Below are positions 54,483-63,971 of a stretch of 64,000 nt of DNA, piece after piece. The stretch's first letter is position 1, and every line of letters begins with the position of its first letter. The stretch lies in the NCBI RefSeq assembly GCF_003967515.1, contig NZ_BIFQ01000001.1, forward strand, positions 2,604,001 to 2,668,000, written 5' to 3'. Origin of the DNA: Dictyobacter aurantiacus (lineage in GTDB: Bacteria; Chloroflexota; Ktedonobacteria; Ktedonobacterales; Ktedonobacteraceae). Made by a program: the position numbers and the translations under genes. The notes beneath the pieces are model-generated. The model had not been told where the DNA came from. It searched no databases and saw nothing but the letters and a program-made list of their open reading frames with translations.

Positions 54483-55418
54483 ATGGCTTATCCTTGTCTG
54501 GGGGGCGGGCGGCGCTATCGGTGTCTGAATGTCTTCCTGTCTGTATGCATGTGCCTGTTGTTTCTGGCGGCCTGTGAGGGAGGATCGGCTTCTCCGACTC
54601 TTCTTGCGACGCCATCACCTACCATTAATCCTGCTCTACATTTGATCTCAGCGCGAGAACTGACTGTTGGAAGCTATCTTAACTATCCTCCACAGGAGTT
54701 TGTCGATCCTACCTCTAAGCAGCCCGCTGGCTTCGATATTGATTTAATCAGCGCTATTGCGACGAAGATGCATCTGAAGACCCACGTGGCGGCAAATGAT
54801 TTTTCGTCTCTGATCGATGGCCTCGTGGCGGGCCGCTTTGACGTGGTTATCTCGGCGGTAAGTATTACCCCTGAAGTGCAGAAGCGGGTCAATTTTATCC
54901 CCTATTTTCGCGGCGGCAAGTCTTTGCTGGTCCTCAAGGGTGATCCTCTGGCGATTCACTCTATGACAGATCTGTGTGGGAAATCTGTGGCCGTGCAAGA
55001 GCAAACCTCCGAGGGTCGGGAGTTGTCGAGCATGGACGGTGTATGCCATCAAAATGGCCAGGCCGCCATACACATAGTACAGGTGAAGCAATACAACGCG
55101 GCGTTCCAGTTGCTGCAGGACCAACGCGTGGCCGCCGCCTATGAAGATGCTTCTGTGGTCGATTATTCTATCCTGCAGCATCCGGATATCTTACAGCGCG
55201 TCGGCGATATGGTCGGCGTAACGACCGAAGGGATTTTAGTACGTAACGATGATGTGGCCCTGTCCTCTACCATCAGGTTGGCCTTGCAGTCTCTACAGCA
55301 AAAAGGTTCCTATGCGACCCTGATTCGGAAATGGGGGCTCTACAGCGGCGATATTACGGTTCCGGCTAATTATAACATTCAACCGCAGACCACCGACGGC
55401 AGCCATTGGATAAAATAA
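54483..55418 (+). CDS. Family 3 extracellular solute-binding lipoprotein
   Basis: 311 residues. Signal peptide with lipobox CLLFLAAC (lipidated Cys ~31). The mature part begins after a Ser/Thr/Pro linker with ELTVGSYLNYPPQEFVDPTS, then PAGFDIDLISAIATKMHLKT, the SBP_bac_3 entry, followed by DVVISAVSITPEVQKRVNFI and the binding-site Arg/Asp region (SVAVQEQTSEGREL, VAAAYEDASVVDY). Such proteins deliver polar amino acids or related compounds to an ABC importer; no permease or ATPase gene is adjacent. A GAGGAG lies 12 bases before the ATG. The gene begins just outside element B and ends before a MITE. Confidence 0.88.
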   Translation: MAYPCLGGGRRYRCLNVFLSVCMCLLFLAACEGGSASPTLLATPSPTINPALHLISARELTVGSYLNYPPQEFVDPTSKQPAGFDIDLISAIATKMHLKTHVAANDFSSLIDGLVAGRFDVVISAVSITPEVQKRVNFIPYFRGGKSLLVLKGDPLAIHSMTDLCGKSVAVQEQTSEGRELSSMDGVCHQNGQAAIHIVQVKQYNAAFQLLQDQRVAAAYEDASVVDYSILQHPDILQRVGDMVGVTTEGILVRNDDVALSSTIRLALQSLQQKGSYATLIRKWGLYSGDITVPANYNIQPQTTDGSHWIK

Positions 55419-55452
55419 ATTGCTTTTACTCTCCACGCATGATCATGCCCCC

Positions 55453-55582
55453 GTAGGTTCGGCCCTTGCGGCCGATTTCTCCTCGCCGTACGGGTATGTA
55501 TCTCACATGCGTTTCCGTGGTCCTCGCGTTCGGTGGACATTACGCACGTGGAGAGGTAATCGGCCGCAAGGGCCGAACCTAC
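55453..55582. mobile_element. 130-bp GTAGG-type MITE, copy 2
   Basis: 25-bp perfect terminal inverted repeats (GTAGGTTCGGCCCTTGCGGC plus CGATT). Compared with copy 1 the left arm has CTTGC for CTCGC and the right arm has the matching GCAAG for GCGAG, so pairing is preserved. Between convergent genes; its right end supplies the TAG stop of the HD-GYP gene. Confidence 0.87.
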
Positions 55583-56286
55583 GACGAGGATCCGGCGATA
55601 AACATATTGTAGAAGCCGGGCTGACGCAGATTCTTTAACGAAATATCACAGACATGCTGTGTTAGAGTAAAGTCTGGCGTAATATCTAATAAGTGCACAA
55701 ATGCCTGCAGGATGGCGGGATCAAAGTTGGTACCTGAACCTGCCAGGAGCCGTTCGCGCGCTTCATCCATAGAGAGTGGGGCTTTATATGGACGCTGCGA
55801 GGTGAGAACGTCATAGACATCGGCTACGGTCAGTATCCTGGCACTGAATGGTATCTCTTCATTTTTCAACCTGGCCGGATACCCCTGCCCGTTCCAGGAT
55901 TCATGATGATAGAGCACCGCTTCTACATAGAAAGGGTGTACTTCATATCCAATTAATATTCTCGCTCCTGTAATCGGGTGTCGCTCCATCTTGAGCCGCT
56001 CTTCCCTTGAGAGGGCCGCCGATTTATTTAAAATGTCGTTGCCGATCCAGGTCTTGCCCAGATCATGAACCAGCGCCGCTAGAGCCAGATCCCTCGCTTC
56101 CCTTCGACTCCAGCCAAGGTAGCGTGCCAGCCGCTGGGCATAAACCGCTACCCGGCGCGAGTGCTCATAGGTGACGATGTCACGCTCCTGAATACTCTGG
56201 GCCAATGAGAGGAGCACTTTTCTTGTTTCTTTGTCTCTCTCTAAGTGTGATAAATACTTTACAGCCACCACTCTGCTCTCCCACAT
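55579..56286 (-). CDS. HD-GYP domain phosphohydrolase
   Basis: 235 residues, essentially one HD-GYP domain. Metal-binding and catalytic motifs: EHSRRVAVYA, LVHDLGKTWIGNDILNK (HD), HPITGARIL, LYHHESWNGQGYP (the GYP loop) and ILTVADVYDVLTSQRPYK. These proteins hydrolyse cyclic dinucleotides such as c-di-GMP. No sensor domain is fused. An alternative GTG start near 56271 has a better site (GGGAG). The last codons and the stop lie in the MITE end, so the C-terminus may have been altered by the insertion. Confidence 0.87.
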   Translation of the reverse strand: MWESRVVAVKYLSHLERDKETRKVLLSLAQSIQERDIVTYEHSRRVAVYAQRLARYLGWSRREARDLALAALVHDLGKTWIGNDILNKSAALSREERLKMERHPITGARILIGYEVHPFYVEAVLYHHESWNGQGYPARLKNEEIPFSARILTVADVYDVLTSQRPYKAPLSMDEARERLLAGSGTNFDPAILQAFVHLLDITPDFTLTQHVCDISLKNLRQPGFYNMFIAGSSS

Positions 56287-56807
56287 ATCTAATGGAACTT
56301 GATAGCTTCCTGGCTACCAATAACGAATACGAATAAATTGCTCTAAGATAAAGCGAATAATACCAATTGGCTATCGCCGACCGACTTTTGGCTTTGTTAG
56401 TACGACTCGATCGATGCCTGCCTTTTATGTTATGTTTTTTCTCTCTGTATTTTGGTGGGTCGTTATCATATTAATATTTCATTTTTCATACTGTCCACGA
56501 CAGAGGAGGAATAAGTACTTTTGTATTACTTTGCACAACTCCTTTTATTCCCCAAATAGTCCCTCTTACTATCATGATTCGTTTTTAATCTTCTGCTTTT
56601 GTGATAGACTCACCTTGAGAAAAGAGTACTATCAAAAAGCAGCGTTCATATATAATAACAGCATGCATAGTGTATGCTGACTGATTATTTCCTGCCAACC
56701 GGGCTATCTTCGACCTGCTCGGGTCAGAGGCCTGAATAAAGCCTGGCAGCGTTTGTCAGCATTGGAGTAGCTTGCTTCTCTAGTCAGCCAACAAGGAAGT
56801 GGTCCCG
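56287..56807. other. Gene-poor interval upstream of the YhaO-like gene
   Basis: About 520 bases, AT-rich in the first 350. A frame at 56414-56680 (hydrophobic, Phe/Tyr/Ser-rich) has no ribosome binding site and looks like translated AT-rich DNA. The last 100 bases contain imperfect GC stems (GCCTGGCAGCG, GGCCTGAATAAAGCC). Divergent promoters are expected here, none asserted. Confidence 0.5.
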
Positions 56808-58109
56808 ATGGGAGACGATATTTTGAAACAAGATTCGAAACCAGATGTGGTCCCTGAGCATCAGCAGCGCGAGGGTGTGGTTACGGTGGTGCTGACGGCG
56901 GATAACCATCTGGGTTACACGGGGTTTGGGCAACATCCTCGTAAGCGTGAGGAGCGTCAACAGCGCTTGCGCCATGCTTTTCAGCAGGCGACAGATTTCG
57001 CGATCGTTCAGGGCGTCGACTTATTTATTCAGGCGGGCGATCTGTTTGATTCGACGACTCCTGATGAGCGGGACCGCAGTTTTGTGGCGGAGCGCCTGGC
57101 CCAGTTGAAGCAGGCCGGTGTGCAGACCTTCGCGCTGGGTGGCGTGCATGATACCCCGGCTACCTCTCAGTCTCTGCTGGGTGGCGATACAACTCCCGCT
57201 CCTCAGATGAGCTATGCACGCCTGGGCGCTCTCCACTATTTACCTCCGGTCCAGAAGGGTGACTCTGCGCAGCTTGAACCTGTTGTGGCCGATGTTCGAG
57301 GCACAACGGTCGGTATCTGCGGACTGGGCGTGCTGGCCGGCCAGGTTGGTGATCCAATGGCCGATATGCAGGTGAATCTGGAGATTGAGCGCGCCGATAT
57401 TCCTTTGCTGATTCTGCATGCCCCTGTTGAGGGCCTGACGGTTGGCTCTTCTCTCCTTGATACACGCGCGGCTGTGGCACAGCAGAGCATTCGTGAACAG
57501 AGCGCTTTTTCTTATATTCTTGCGGGCTATCATCATAGCCATCATCGTTTGCAGATTGGCCAGACCGAAGTGATTGTGGCCGGAGCGACCCAGTATATCG
57601 ATTTTAGTACGCCCGACCAGGCTCCTGGCTTTGTCTTCCTCGGATTGGCGGCCGATGGCGTGCGCTGGTGCAATCATATTAGCGTCGATACCCTGTCTAT
57701 GCATAGCCTGGATATTTCAACCGCGGAGCTCTGGCCGGATGAGGCGACGGCCTCTCCTACCGAGATTATACTGGAGCGTCTGCGCCCTCTCTGTCAGGAT
57801 GACGCCATGATCCTGTTGCGTCTCCAGGGAGAATTGACGCGCGGCGCGTATCATGAGCTTGACCTGAATCAAATCCGTCGCTATGGAGAAGAGCATTGCT
57901 TTGCTCTGGCTATCGATGATAGCGCCCTTTCTGTTTCAAATGAGGATGGCCCGGTCTCCGTCGAGGCTGGTGAACGCCTCTCCTTGCGCGAGGAGCTATC
58001 TTCGCTGGCCGATGAGTGGATCTCTTCCGCTACTGCCGATGAACAGCAGGCTTTGCGCTTCACGAAAGAGGAATTATTGTTGGCGATAGATGAGATGAAA
58101 AGTAGGTAG
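56808..58109 (+). CDS. SbcD/Mre11-like metallophosphoesterase (YhaO type)
   Basis: 433 residues from ATG 56808 (AAGGAA nine bases upstream). Calcineurin-like metal-binding motifs: LTADNHLGYTG (D-x-H), IQAGDLFDS (GDxxD), LGGVHDTPA (normally GNHD, Asn replaced by Val), and AGYHHSHH followed by VAGATQYIDF (GHxH-like with a His-rich loop). The family is the nuclease partner of an SbcC/Rad50-like ATPase, which is the next gene 63 bases on. In Bacillus the corresponding pair is YhaO-YhaN. Predicted DNA-end processing; the altered Asn of the third motif deserves note. Confidence 0.85.
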   Translation: MGDDILKQDSKPDVVPEHQQREGVVTVVLTADNHLGYTGFGQHPRKREERQQRLRHAFQQATDFAIVQGVDLFIQAGDLFDSTTPDERDRSFVAERLAQLKQAGVQTFALGGVHDTPATSQSLLGGDTTPAPQMSYARLGALHYLPPVQKGDSAQLEPVVADVRGTTVGICGLGVLAGQVGDPMADMQVNLEIERADIPLLILHAPVEGLTVGSSLLDTRAAVAQQSIREQSAFSYILAGYHHSHHRLQIGQTEVIVAGATQYIDFSTPDQAPGFVFLGLAADGVRWCNHISVDTLSMHSLDISTAELWPDEATASPTEIILERLRPLCQDDAMILLRLQGELTRGAYHELDLNQIRRYGEEHCFALAIDDSALSVSNEDGPVSVEAGERLSLREELSSLADEWISSATADEQQALRFTKEELLLAIDEMKSR

Positions 58110-58172
58110 TAGCTGGGATGGTTGCTATCCATTTGCGCCCATCAGTCTGGCACTGGCGAACGGAGTAGACCC

Positions 58173-61100
58173 ATGATAATTCTAAAGCATGTAACGATTG
58201 AGCGGTTCAGGCTTTTGCGCTCTATGAACCTGCATTTCCCTCAACGTGGTAGCATTTTGATCCAGGGCCCCAATGAGGCTGGCAAGTCTGCTCTCATTGA
58301 AAGTTTGTATTTCGCATTGTATGGTGAACCCCTGGCTTCCCGACGTGATCATCATTCCCTTGATGACCTGATCTCATACGGCGCCACCAGTGCGGTTGTG
58401 ACCCTTGCCCTTTCGGCGGGCGCGACCGAATTGACGATTGCTCGTACTATCGAGCGTGGCAAGGGGCAGTCGGCCTCTTTGTTGATCCAACAATTGGGGA
58501 TGCCCGATGAGCCACCGATCACTGATCTGGCGGCGGTGAATGCACGCATCATTTCTGAACTTGGTAATCTCGACGGCACAACGCTGCGCGAGTCCGGTCT
58601 GGTTGAGCAAAAGGGCTTGACCCTGTTGGAATCTATCTCTGGCTCAGCTCGTGAGAAGACGATCCGTAATTTGTTGGGATTGGATGCGGTGAACACCCTG
58701 TCTGAACAGTTCCAGGTGGAGCCGGAGGATGAAGAGCGGCTGCATACATGCTCCGAACGGCTTGCGCTGGCTGAGATCCAGGCGCGCATCCCACAGCTTC
58801 AGGAGGAGCTTGGCCAGTTCGAGGTGGCCCTCGATGCAGTTCAGGTTAATGAGTATCTGGCTGATATCGATCAGCAGGAGGCCGATATCAGTGAACTGGA
58901 GCAGAGTCTGGAGCAGATCCAGGCCCGGCGCCTCGATCTGAGAAGCCAACAGGGACGCGTTCAGCAACTGAAGAGGGCCGATCTCACCCTGGCTGAGATT
59001 ATCGCTTCCTATGATGATATTGCTGAGGCGCGCCGCGAGTTGCCATCTCTTGAGCAGCGCATCGCCGAGCTGGAGCGCCGTGAGCGCGAAGAGCTACCAC
59101 AGGCTGAGAAACGTGTGAGCGACCTGGCCGAGTTGACGCGCTCTTTCGGTACTCTACAACGTATGTCCAACGATCTGCTGACGGCCGTGGATTCTATTAA
59201 AGATCTGGAACAGGATGTCCGCGAATATCAGGAGACCAATCTGCACCTGCACACCCTCGATGAGCAGATCAATCAGGCCCGGGCGCGCCTGGCGAATACG
59301 CAGAAGAATCTGCAGACGGTGGAGGAGCAGCGACGTGCTCGGCGTCCTCAACTGGAGGAACGCTTGCAGCGCTTGCAGTTCCTGTCCGAACGCCTGCATC
59401 ATCTGCGCCAGCTCGAAGAGGACTATACACGCCGCGTTTCTGGCCGAGACGCGGCGGAAGAGCATGAGGCCCGGCTGCAAAAGGTTATTCAGGATCTCAA
59501 CGATGCTCAGCAGGAGCTGGAGCTGGCGCAATATGAGGCTCAGCAAGTTCAGCAGCAGAGCGATACCATGGAGAAGTCCTGGCGCCAATTGCGTATCCGC
59601 CAGCAGGTGGAGGAATGGCATCGCTTAAAGGGTCTGGCACAGGGACTGACACAGGCTGAGCAGCATGTTCATCAGGCCCGCCAGCAGCAGGAGAGTGTGA
59701 CCAGGCAGCGCCTGGCTACACGCGATACCGCCCACAAATATATGCTCATCATGGGGGGCTGCGGCCTGGGTATTATCATCTGTTTATTATTAGCCCTCTT
59801 GATGTTGACCAGCAATTTCGTGGTGTCGATCATCGCTGTGGTTGTGATGCTGCTGTTGATTGCCCCAGCCTACCTGAGCTATCAGCGCTATCAGAAGAGC
59901 CGCCAGGAAGAGAATACCTTTAAGGTGCAGGAGCAGGAGGCTATCAGCCGCGTACAGAAGATGGTGGCTGCCCGCGAGGCGGCTGTGCGCAAGGTTGGTA
60001 ATGAGGATGCTCTGCGCCAGGTTGAGCAGGAGATCACCGCTCTCGGCGGCTCGGTCCCACCAAATCTGGAGGAGGCCCAGCTGTTCCTGGATAGTACGCG
60101 CGACCAGGGCGACATAGCCGAGGCCCAGCGGAAGAAGAACTCGAAGCTCGAAGAGTTGAACTCCGCCCGTGATCGCGTCAAGAAGAAACAGGCGGTTATA
60201 GATAACTTACGCCAGGAGCGCTCAAGCCTGGAAAATACGCGCAAGCGTGAGCAGTGGGATAATATGGAGGAGAACCTGCAGAAAGATCAGGTCGCCGTTG
60301 AGTTGATGCATCAGGAGATTACCTTGCTGGCCGGCCAGGAGAATCTGCCTATGCCGAGCATCAATGCCCGCATTCAGGCCAGCCCGATTCCTCCTTCTCA
60401 ACCCTCCTTTGTCTCCGGCTCCCTTGCCCCGGTGATCCCTGAGGAAGACATCTCTGGCGTTCCCGATCTTGAGGGTATGGTCGAGAGTACCATTAAAGCG
60501 ACCGAACATGAGATCGCTTCTCTGGATGGCAAGCTTGATGTGGTGAGCGAGTTGGCCCGGCAGACAAAGGCCAATCAGGATAGCCTGGATGCTTTGATTG
60601 AGAGCAGGCGTACCCTTGAGGATCGCAATGCTCGCTTTAAAGATAATCCACCCGATGTGCAGATTGAGCGGGCCCGCGAGCAGCAGGTAGCCCTGAGTAG
60701 CGCCTTGCAATCCCTGAAGGATTCTTTGCGCCAGCGGGTCAAACCTTTAGGCGTGCGCTTCGGACAGGCTGAGGTTGGCAGCGCTGAGACCGCCGCCCGC
60801 CGCCAGCTTGAAGAGTTGAATATTACGCTGGGCAATAAGATTATGCTTCAGGAGAGCCATGCTCGCTATACCGCGCTGCTGCGTGAGCGCCAGGAATCCT
60901 TGTCGGAGCATTATAAGCAGCTGGCCAAATTTAGTAATACCCTGGGAAGCTGGATCGTTCCCCTGAATCCATTTGCTGAGGCCCTGGTGGCTCTGCGCAA
61001 CCGTTGCCATAAGGAGCTACATGAGGCCAATGAGGAGCAGATCTTGCGCGATCTGACATCCCTGCAGGAGCAGGAACAGGCATCCAATGCCAGAATAGAG

Positions 61101-62069
61101 CTGTGCCGGCAGGAAATTCGCGGCGACCAGGCTTCGATCTCTAACTTGCTGGCCGCCCATGATCTTGAACAGCCCTCTGGCTATGCGCGCCGCGACCTGC
61201 TGGCGGCCTGGCCTTTGCTGGAGCAGCATCCTGCCGAAGATCGACAACGTCTTGAGGATGATACCGCGGCCCATCAGCAGGAGTTGCAGGATCTGCAGGA
61301 GCAGGCCGCGACTCTGGCTGAGAAGCTCCATACCGGCGAGGAGACGCTGGATCTTGAGCAGGCACGCGCGCAGATGGAGCAGGAGGAGCGCTCCTACCAG
61401 ATCAAGAAATATGGCTATCGCCTGTTGCAGGAGGCGGAGCAGCGGCTCCTGCGTAAGGTCCAGCCGCGCACAGAGTATTATATGCAGCAGATTCTTCCCC
61501 TGCTGACCGGTGGTCGTTATCATGACGTGCATCTGACGACCCAGCCAGAAGAGGGAGCCGTCAGCGGCGGACCATTCCAGATCGAGGTCTGGGATAGTGG
61601 CGCTGGGAAGTATTTACCTACCTCCGCCCTCTCGGGTGGTGCGGCCGATCTGTTTTCCCTGTCTTTGCGCCTGGCCTTTGCCATCGCAACGCTGCCTGGC
61701 GATCTGAATCTCGCTCCGGGCTTTGTTCTGTTGGATGAGCCATTGAGCTCCTTCGATCGTGGCCGTGCCCAGGCACTGGTCGATGTTGTTAGCGGCGACA
61801 TCATGAGCCAGCACTTTGAGCAGATCATCCTGCTCTCACATAGCAGCGCCTTCGATCCGGCCATGTTCCCTTATCACATCTACATGGATAATGGTTTTGT
61901 GCTCGATAGTAACCTGCCGATCGTCGCCATGGATACCGTCCCGCAAACCATGATCAGCGCTGATAGCCTGCCCTTTACACCTGTCCCCGAGGACTTTGAT
62001 GACGAAGATGATGACGATAAAACCGCCATCGTAGCCGCCATCAAATTACCCTCCCCCAACAAAAAATAA
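58173..62069 (+). CDS. SbcC/Rad50-like ATPase with membrane hairpin (YhaN type)
   Basis: 1298 residues from ATG 58173 (GGAG upstream). N-terminal Walker A GPNEAGKSALIESLYFALYG (~29-48), long coiled coils rich in Glu/Gln/Arg, and at the C-terminus ABC signature TSALSGGAADLFSLSLRLAF (~1150) and Walker B FVLLDEPLSSFDRG (~1184). In the centre (~522-570) two hydrophobic segments (GGCGLGIIICLLLALLML and VVSIIAVVVMLLLIAPAYL) replace the zinc-hook apex; no CxxC hook is present. This matches YhaN-type proteins and implies membrane attachment. Partner of the preceding phosphoesterase. Confidence 0.88.
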   Translation: MIILKHVTIERFRLLRSMNLHFPQRGSILIQGPNEAGKSALIESLYFALYGEPLASRRDHHSLDDLISYGATSAVVTLALSAGATELTIARTIERGKGQSASLLIQQLGMPDEPPITDLAAVNARIISELGNLDGTTLRESGLVEQKGLTLLESISGSAREKTIRNLLGLDAVNTLSEQFQVEPEDEERLHTCSERLALAEIQARIPQLQEELGQFEVALDAVQVNEYLADIDQQEADISELEQSLEQIQARRLDLRSQQGRVQQLKRADLTLAEIIASYDDIAEARRELPSLEQRIAELERREREELPQAEKRVSDLAELTRSFGTLQRMSNDLLTAVDSIKDLEQDVREYQETNLHLHTLDEQINQARARLANTQKNLQTVEEQRRARRPQLEERLQRLQFLSERLHHLRQLEEDYTRRVSGRDAAEEHEARLQKVIQDLNDAQQELELAQYEAQQVQQQSDTMEKSWRQLRIRQQVEEWHRLKGLAQGLTQAEQHVHQARQQQESVTRQRLATRDTAHKYMLIMGGCGLGIIICLLLALLMLTSNFVVSIIAVVVMLLLIAPAYLSYQRYQKSRQEENTFKVQEQEAISRVQKMVAAREAAVRKVGNEDALRQVEQEITALGGSVPPNLEEAQLFLDSTRDQGDIAEAQRKKNSKLEELNSARDRVKKKQAVIDNLRQERSSLENTRKREQWDNMEENLQKDQVAVELMHQEITLLAGQENLPMPSINARIQASPIPPSQPSFVSGSLAPVIPEEDISGVPDLEGMVESTIKATEHEIASLDGKLDVVSELARQTKANQDSLDALIESRRTLEDRNARFKDNPPDVQIERAREQQVALSSALQSLKDSLRQRVKPLGVRFGQAEVGSAETAARRQLEELNITLGNKIMLQESHARYTALLRERQESLSEHYKQLAKFSNTLGSWIVPLNPFAEALVALRNRCHKELHEANEEQILRDLTSLQEQEQASNARIELCRQEIRGDQASISNLLAAHDLEQPSGYARRDLLAAWPLLEQHPAEDRQRLEDDTAAHQQELQDLQEQAATLAEKLHTGEETLDLEQARAQMEQEERSYQIKKYGYRLLQEAEQRLLRKVQPRTEYYMQQILPLLTGGRYHDVHLTTQPEEGAVSGGPFQIEVWDSGAGKYLPTSALSGGAADLFSLSLRLAFAIATLPGDLNLAPGFVLLDEPLSSFDRGRAQALVDVVSGDIMSQHFEQIILLSHSSAFDPAMFPYHIYMDNGFVLDSNLPIVAMDTVPQTMISADSLPFTPVPEDFDDEDDDDKTAIVAAIKLPSPNKK

Positions 62070-62071
62070 TC

Positions 62072-62143
62072 ATATACACAATACACAAATTGATGGACCG
62101 GCGGCCGCGGCCGCCGGTCCATCAATTTGTGTATTGTGTATAT
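62072..62143. repeat. 72-bp perfect palindrome without loop
   Basis: Two perfect 36-bp arms (62072-62107 and 62108-62143) with centre GGCGGCCG-CGGCCGCC. It fills the whole gap between the convergent YhaN-like and murJ genes and could terminate both, although there are few T at the foot. Confidence 0.93.
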
Positions 62144-62144
62144 T

Positions 62145-63971
62145 TCAAAGAATCCACGATAATTTAAAGCGATCCAACAAACGCCGGATCGGTCCCATCT
62201 CCTCGATGCCGAAGAAGCGCGCCAGGCGCAGGTATACGATGGTGCCAATAAAAAGCTCGATTCCCAGTTTGATGATCGCTATCCCTATTTCTGTGACACC
62301 GGTGAACATAAAGCGATTGACATCGGTCGTGTTTAAGGCTGCGTCCAGCAGGGCCCGGCTGACAAAGACTGCTATACTCATGCCAGCGGTGGCGGCCAGT
62401 ACACGCAGCGCAAAGATGCCCAGCGAGCGTTCGGTCAGTCCCTGCACCCGGTAGTGCAGCAGTAGGAAGAGGGCGATAGCCTCCAGCACGCTGGCTATGG
62501 TGGTGGAGAGGGCCAGTGAGCTCATCCCCCAGAAGACCCCGCCGATGACTGTGAAGGGCGTGATCAGGATCAGGCTTAAGGCGATCTTGAGGATGAACTG
62601 TCCTATGCTGATGATCACCGGCGTCTTGCTGTCCCTCATGGCGTAGAATGAGCGGGTCAGGATCTCGATGGTGGCGAATGCCGGTAGACCCAGCGCGAAC
62701 ATGTTCAGGGCCAGCACAGTGGCATTGGCCTTCTCCAGTGTGAAGTGGCCGTCCTTATCTATAATGTAGCTACCGTGGGCGAGCAGCGCCTGCACGATCG
62801 GTAGCCCTAGCAGTATTAATCCAAGGCAGGAGGGAATGGAGAGGAAGAGGATGCCGCGCAGCGTCTCCAGGATCAGGCTGCGTACCTTGTCCATCTTACC
62901 ATGCGTGACGTACTCCGCCAGCGTCGGAAAGGTGGCGGTGGCCAGGGCCATCCCGAAGACCCCCAGCGGCAATTGCATCAACTGCATCGCCTGGATAGAT
63001 TCTGTTTTGAGGCCATTGATGATATCGCTATCCACGTGAACTAGCCCCAGCCGTCCGATCAGAAAACTATCTACAAAGACCGATGAAGAGAGCATGGCCG
63101 CGTTAAAGATACGCGGCAGCATCTGGCGCCCGATCTGAATGACGGCCGGATTGCGCCAGTCCAGCGATGGCTTGAAGTGCATGCCGACCCTGGGCAGGCC
63201 CGGTAACTGTATGCCCACCTGGATCATGGCACCCAGAATAATGCCTACGCTGGCAGAATAAACGGCGAACTGGGGATTGCCATGGCCGGTGATCTTGAGA
63301 ATGAGGCCGGGTGTGAGCCCGATGATCGATCCCGCGTTATAGAGTACGGTCCCGATCGCCGGTAGGAAGAAGTTCTGGCGCGCGTTCAGGACGGCGTTGG
63401 TAATCGAGCCTGCCCCCAGGATAATCGATTGCAGGAGCATAATGCGTACCAGGGTGACGATGATCGGGATGGTCGCGGCTCGGTCTGGGGTGGTTGGTGG
63501 ATTATATAGTGGGACGATTTTGTCGGCGAAGATGGCGGCCAGGATGGCCAGGACGACCATGACCAGAGTGGCCAGTGTCAGCGAGGCGTTGGCGATATGC
63601 CAGGCCGACTTTTCGTCTTTGTCTTTGCTCATGTAGCGGGTGAATACCGGAATAAATGCCGAGCTTAGCGCGCCACCCGCTACGATGTTGAAGATGGTGT
63701 CTGGTATCGTGAAGGCCTGGTAGAAGGCGTCCGAAAAGATTGTCGCACCCAGCACGTAGGCCGTGATACTGGTTTTGACCAGTCCCAGGACACGGCTGGC
63801 GATGAATGATCCACTTAAGATGAAGGTCGCCTGACCAACCTTTATCTTCTTTAATACCGCGCTGTCTTGCTTGATCTCCTCTTCGTCCGCCGCGATCTCG
63901 GCTACCGCTTCCAATTCCTGAATGTCGTGTGCCAGTGCGTCGACGGTCGCTACGCTTTGCGGACCTCGCAA
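62145..63971 (-). CDS. murJ: Lipid II flippase MurJ (MviN)
   Basis: At least 608 residues; the frame stays open to the window edge and the TTG at 63971 is uncertain, so the N-terminus may be longer. A ~45-residue acidic cytosolic extension precedes the first membrane helix. Family signatures: SGSFIASRVLGLVKTSITAY, FSDAFYQAFTIPDTIFNIVA, GALSSAFIPVFTRY, and about fourteen hydrophobic helices thereafter with LMQLPLGVFGMALATATFP. MurJ flips the peptidoglycan precursor lipid II across the membrane. Confidence 0.93.
   Translation of the reverse strand: MRGPQSVATVDALAHDIQELEAVAEIAADEEEIKQDSAVLKKIKVGQATFILSGSFIASRVLGLVKTSITAYVLGATIFSDAFYQAFTIPDTIFNIVAGGALSSAFIPVFTRYMSKDKDEKSAWHIANASLTLATLVMVVLAILAAIFADKIVPLYNPPTTPDRAATIPIIVTLVRIMLLQSIILGAGSITNAVLNARQNFFLPAIGTVLYNAGSIIGLTPGLILKITGHGNPQFAVYSASVGIILGAMIQVGIQLPGLPRVGMHFKPSLDWRNPAVIQIGRQMLPRIFNAAMLSSSVFVDSFLIGRLGLVHVDSDIINGLKTESIQAMQLMQLPLGVFGMALATATFPTLAEYVTHGKMDKVRSLILETLRGILFLSIPSCLGLILLGLPIVQALLAHGSYIIDKDGHFTLEKANATVLALNMFALGLPAFATIEILTRSFYAMRDSKTPVIISIGQFILKIALSLILITPFTVIGGVFWGMSSLALSTTIASVLEAIALFLLLHYRVQGLTERSLGIFALRVLAATAGMSIAVFVSRALLDAALNTTDVNRFMFTGVTEIGIAIIKLGIELFIGTIVYLRLARFFGIEEMGPIRRLLDRFKLSWIL

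Noticed and set aside
53945..54484. Frames of 106-179 codons with repeated AASAAKPFVYG or similar
   Set aside because: The 33-bp tandem unit is divisible by three, so several frames stay open on both strands; no ribosome site and overlap with inverted ends of a repeat element.
56414..56680. 88-codon hydrophobic frame
   Set aside because: No ribosome binding site and low-complexity AT-rich composition; described as part of a gene-poor gap.
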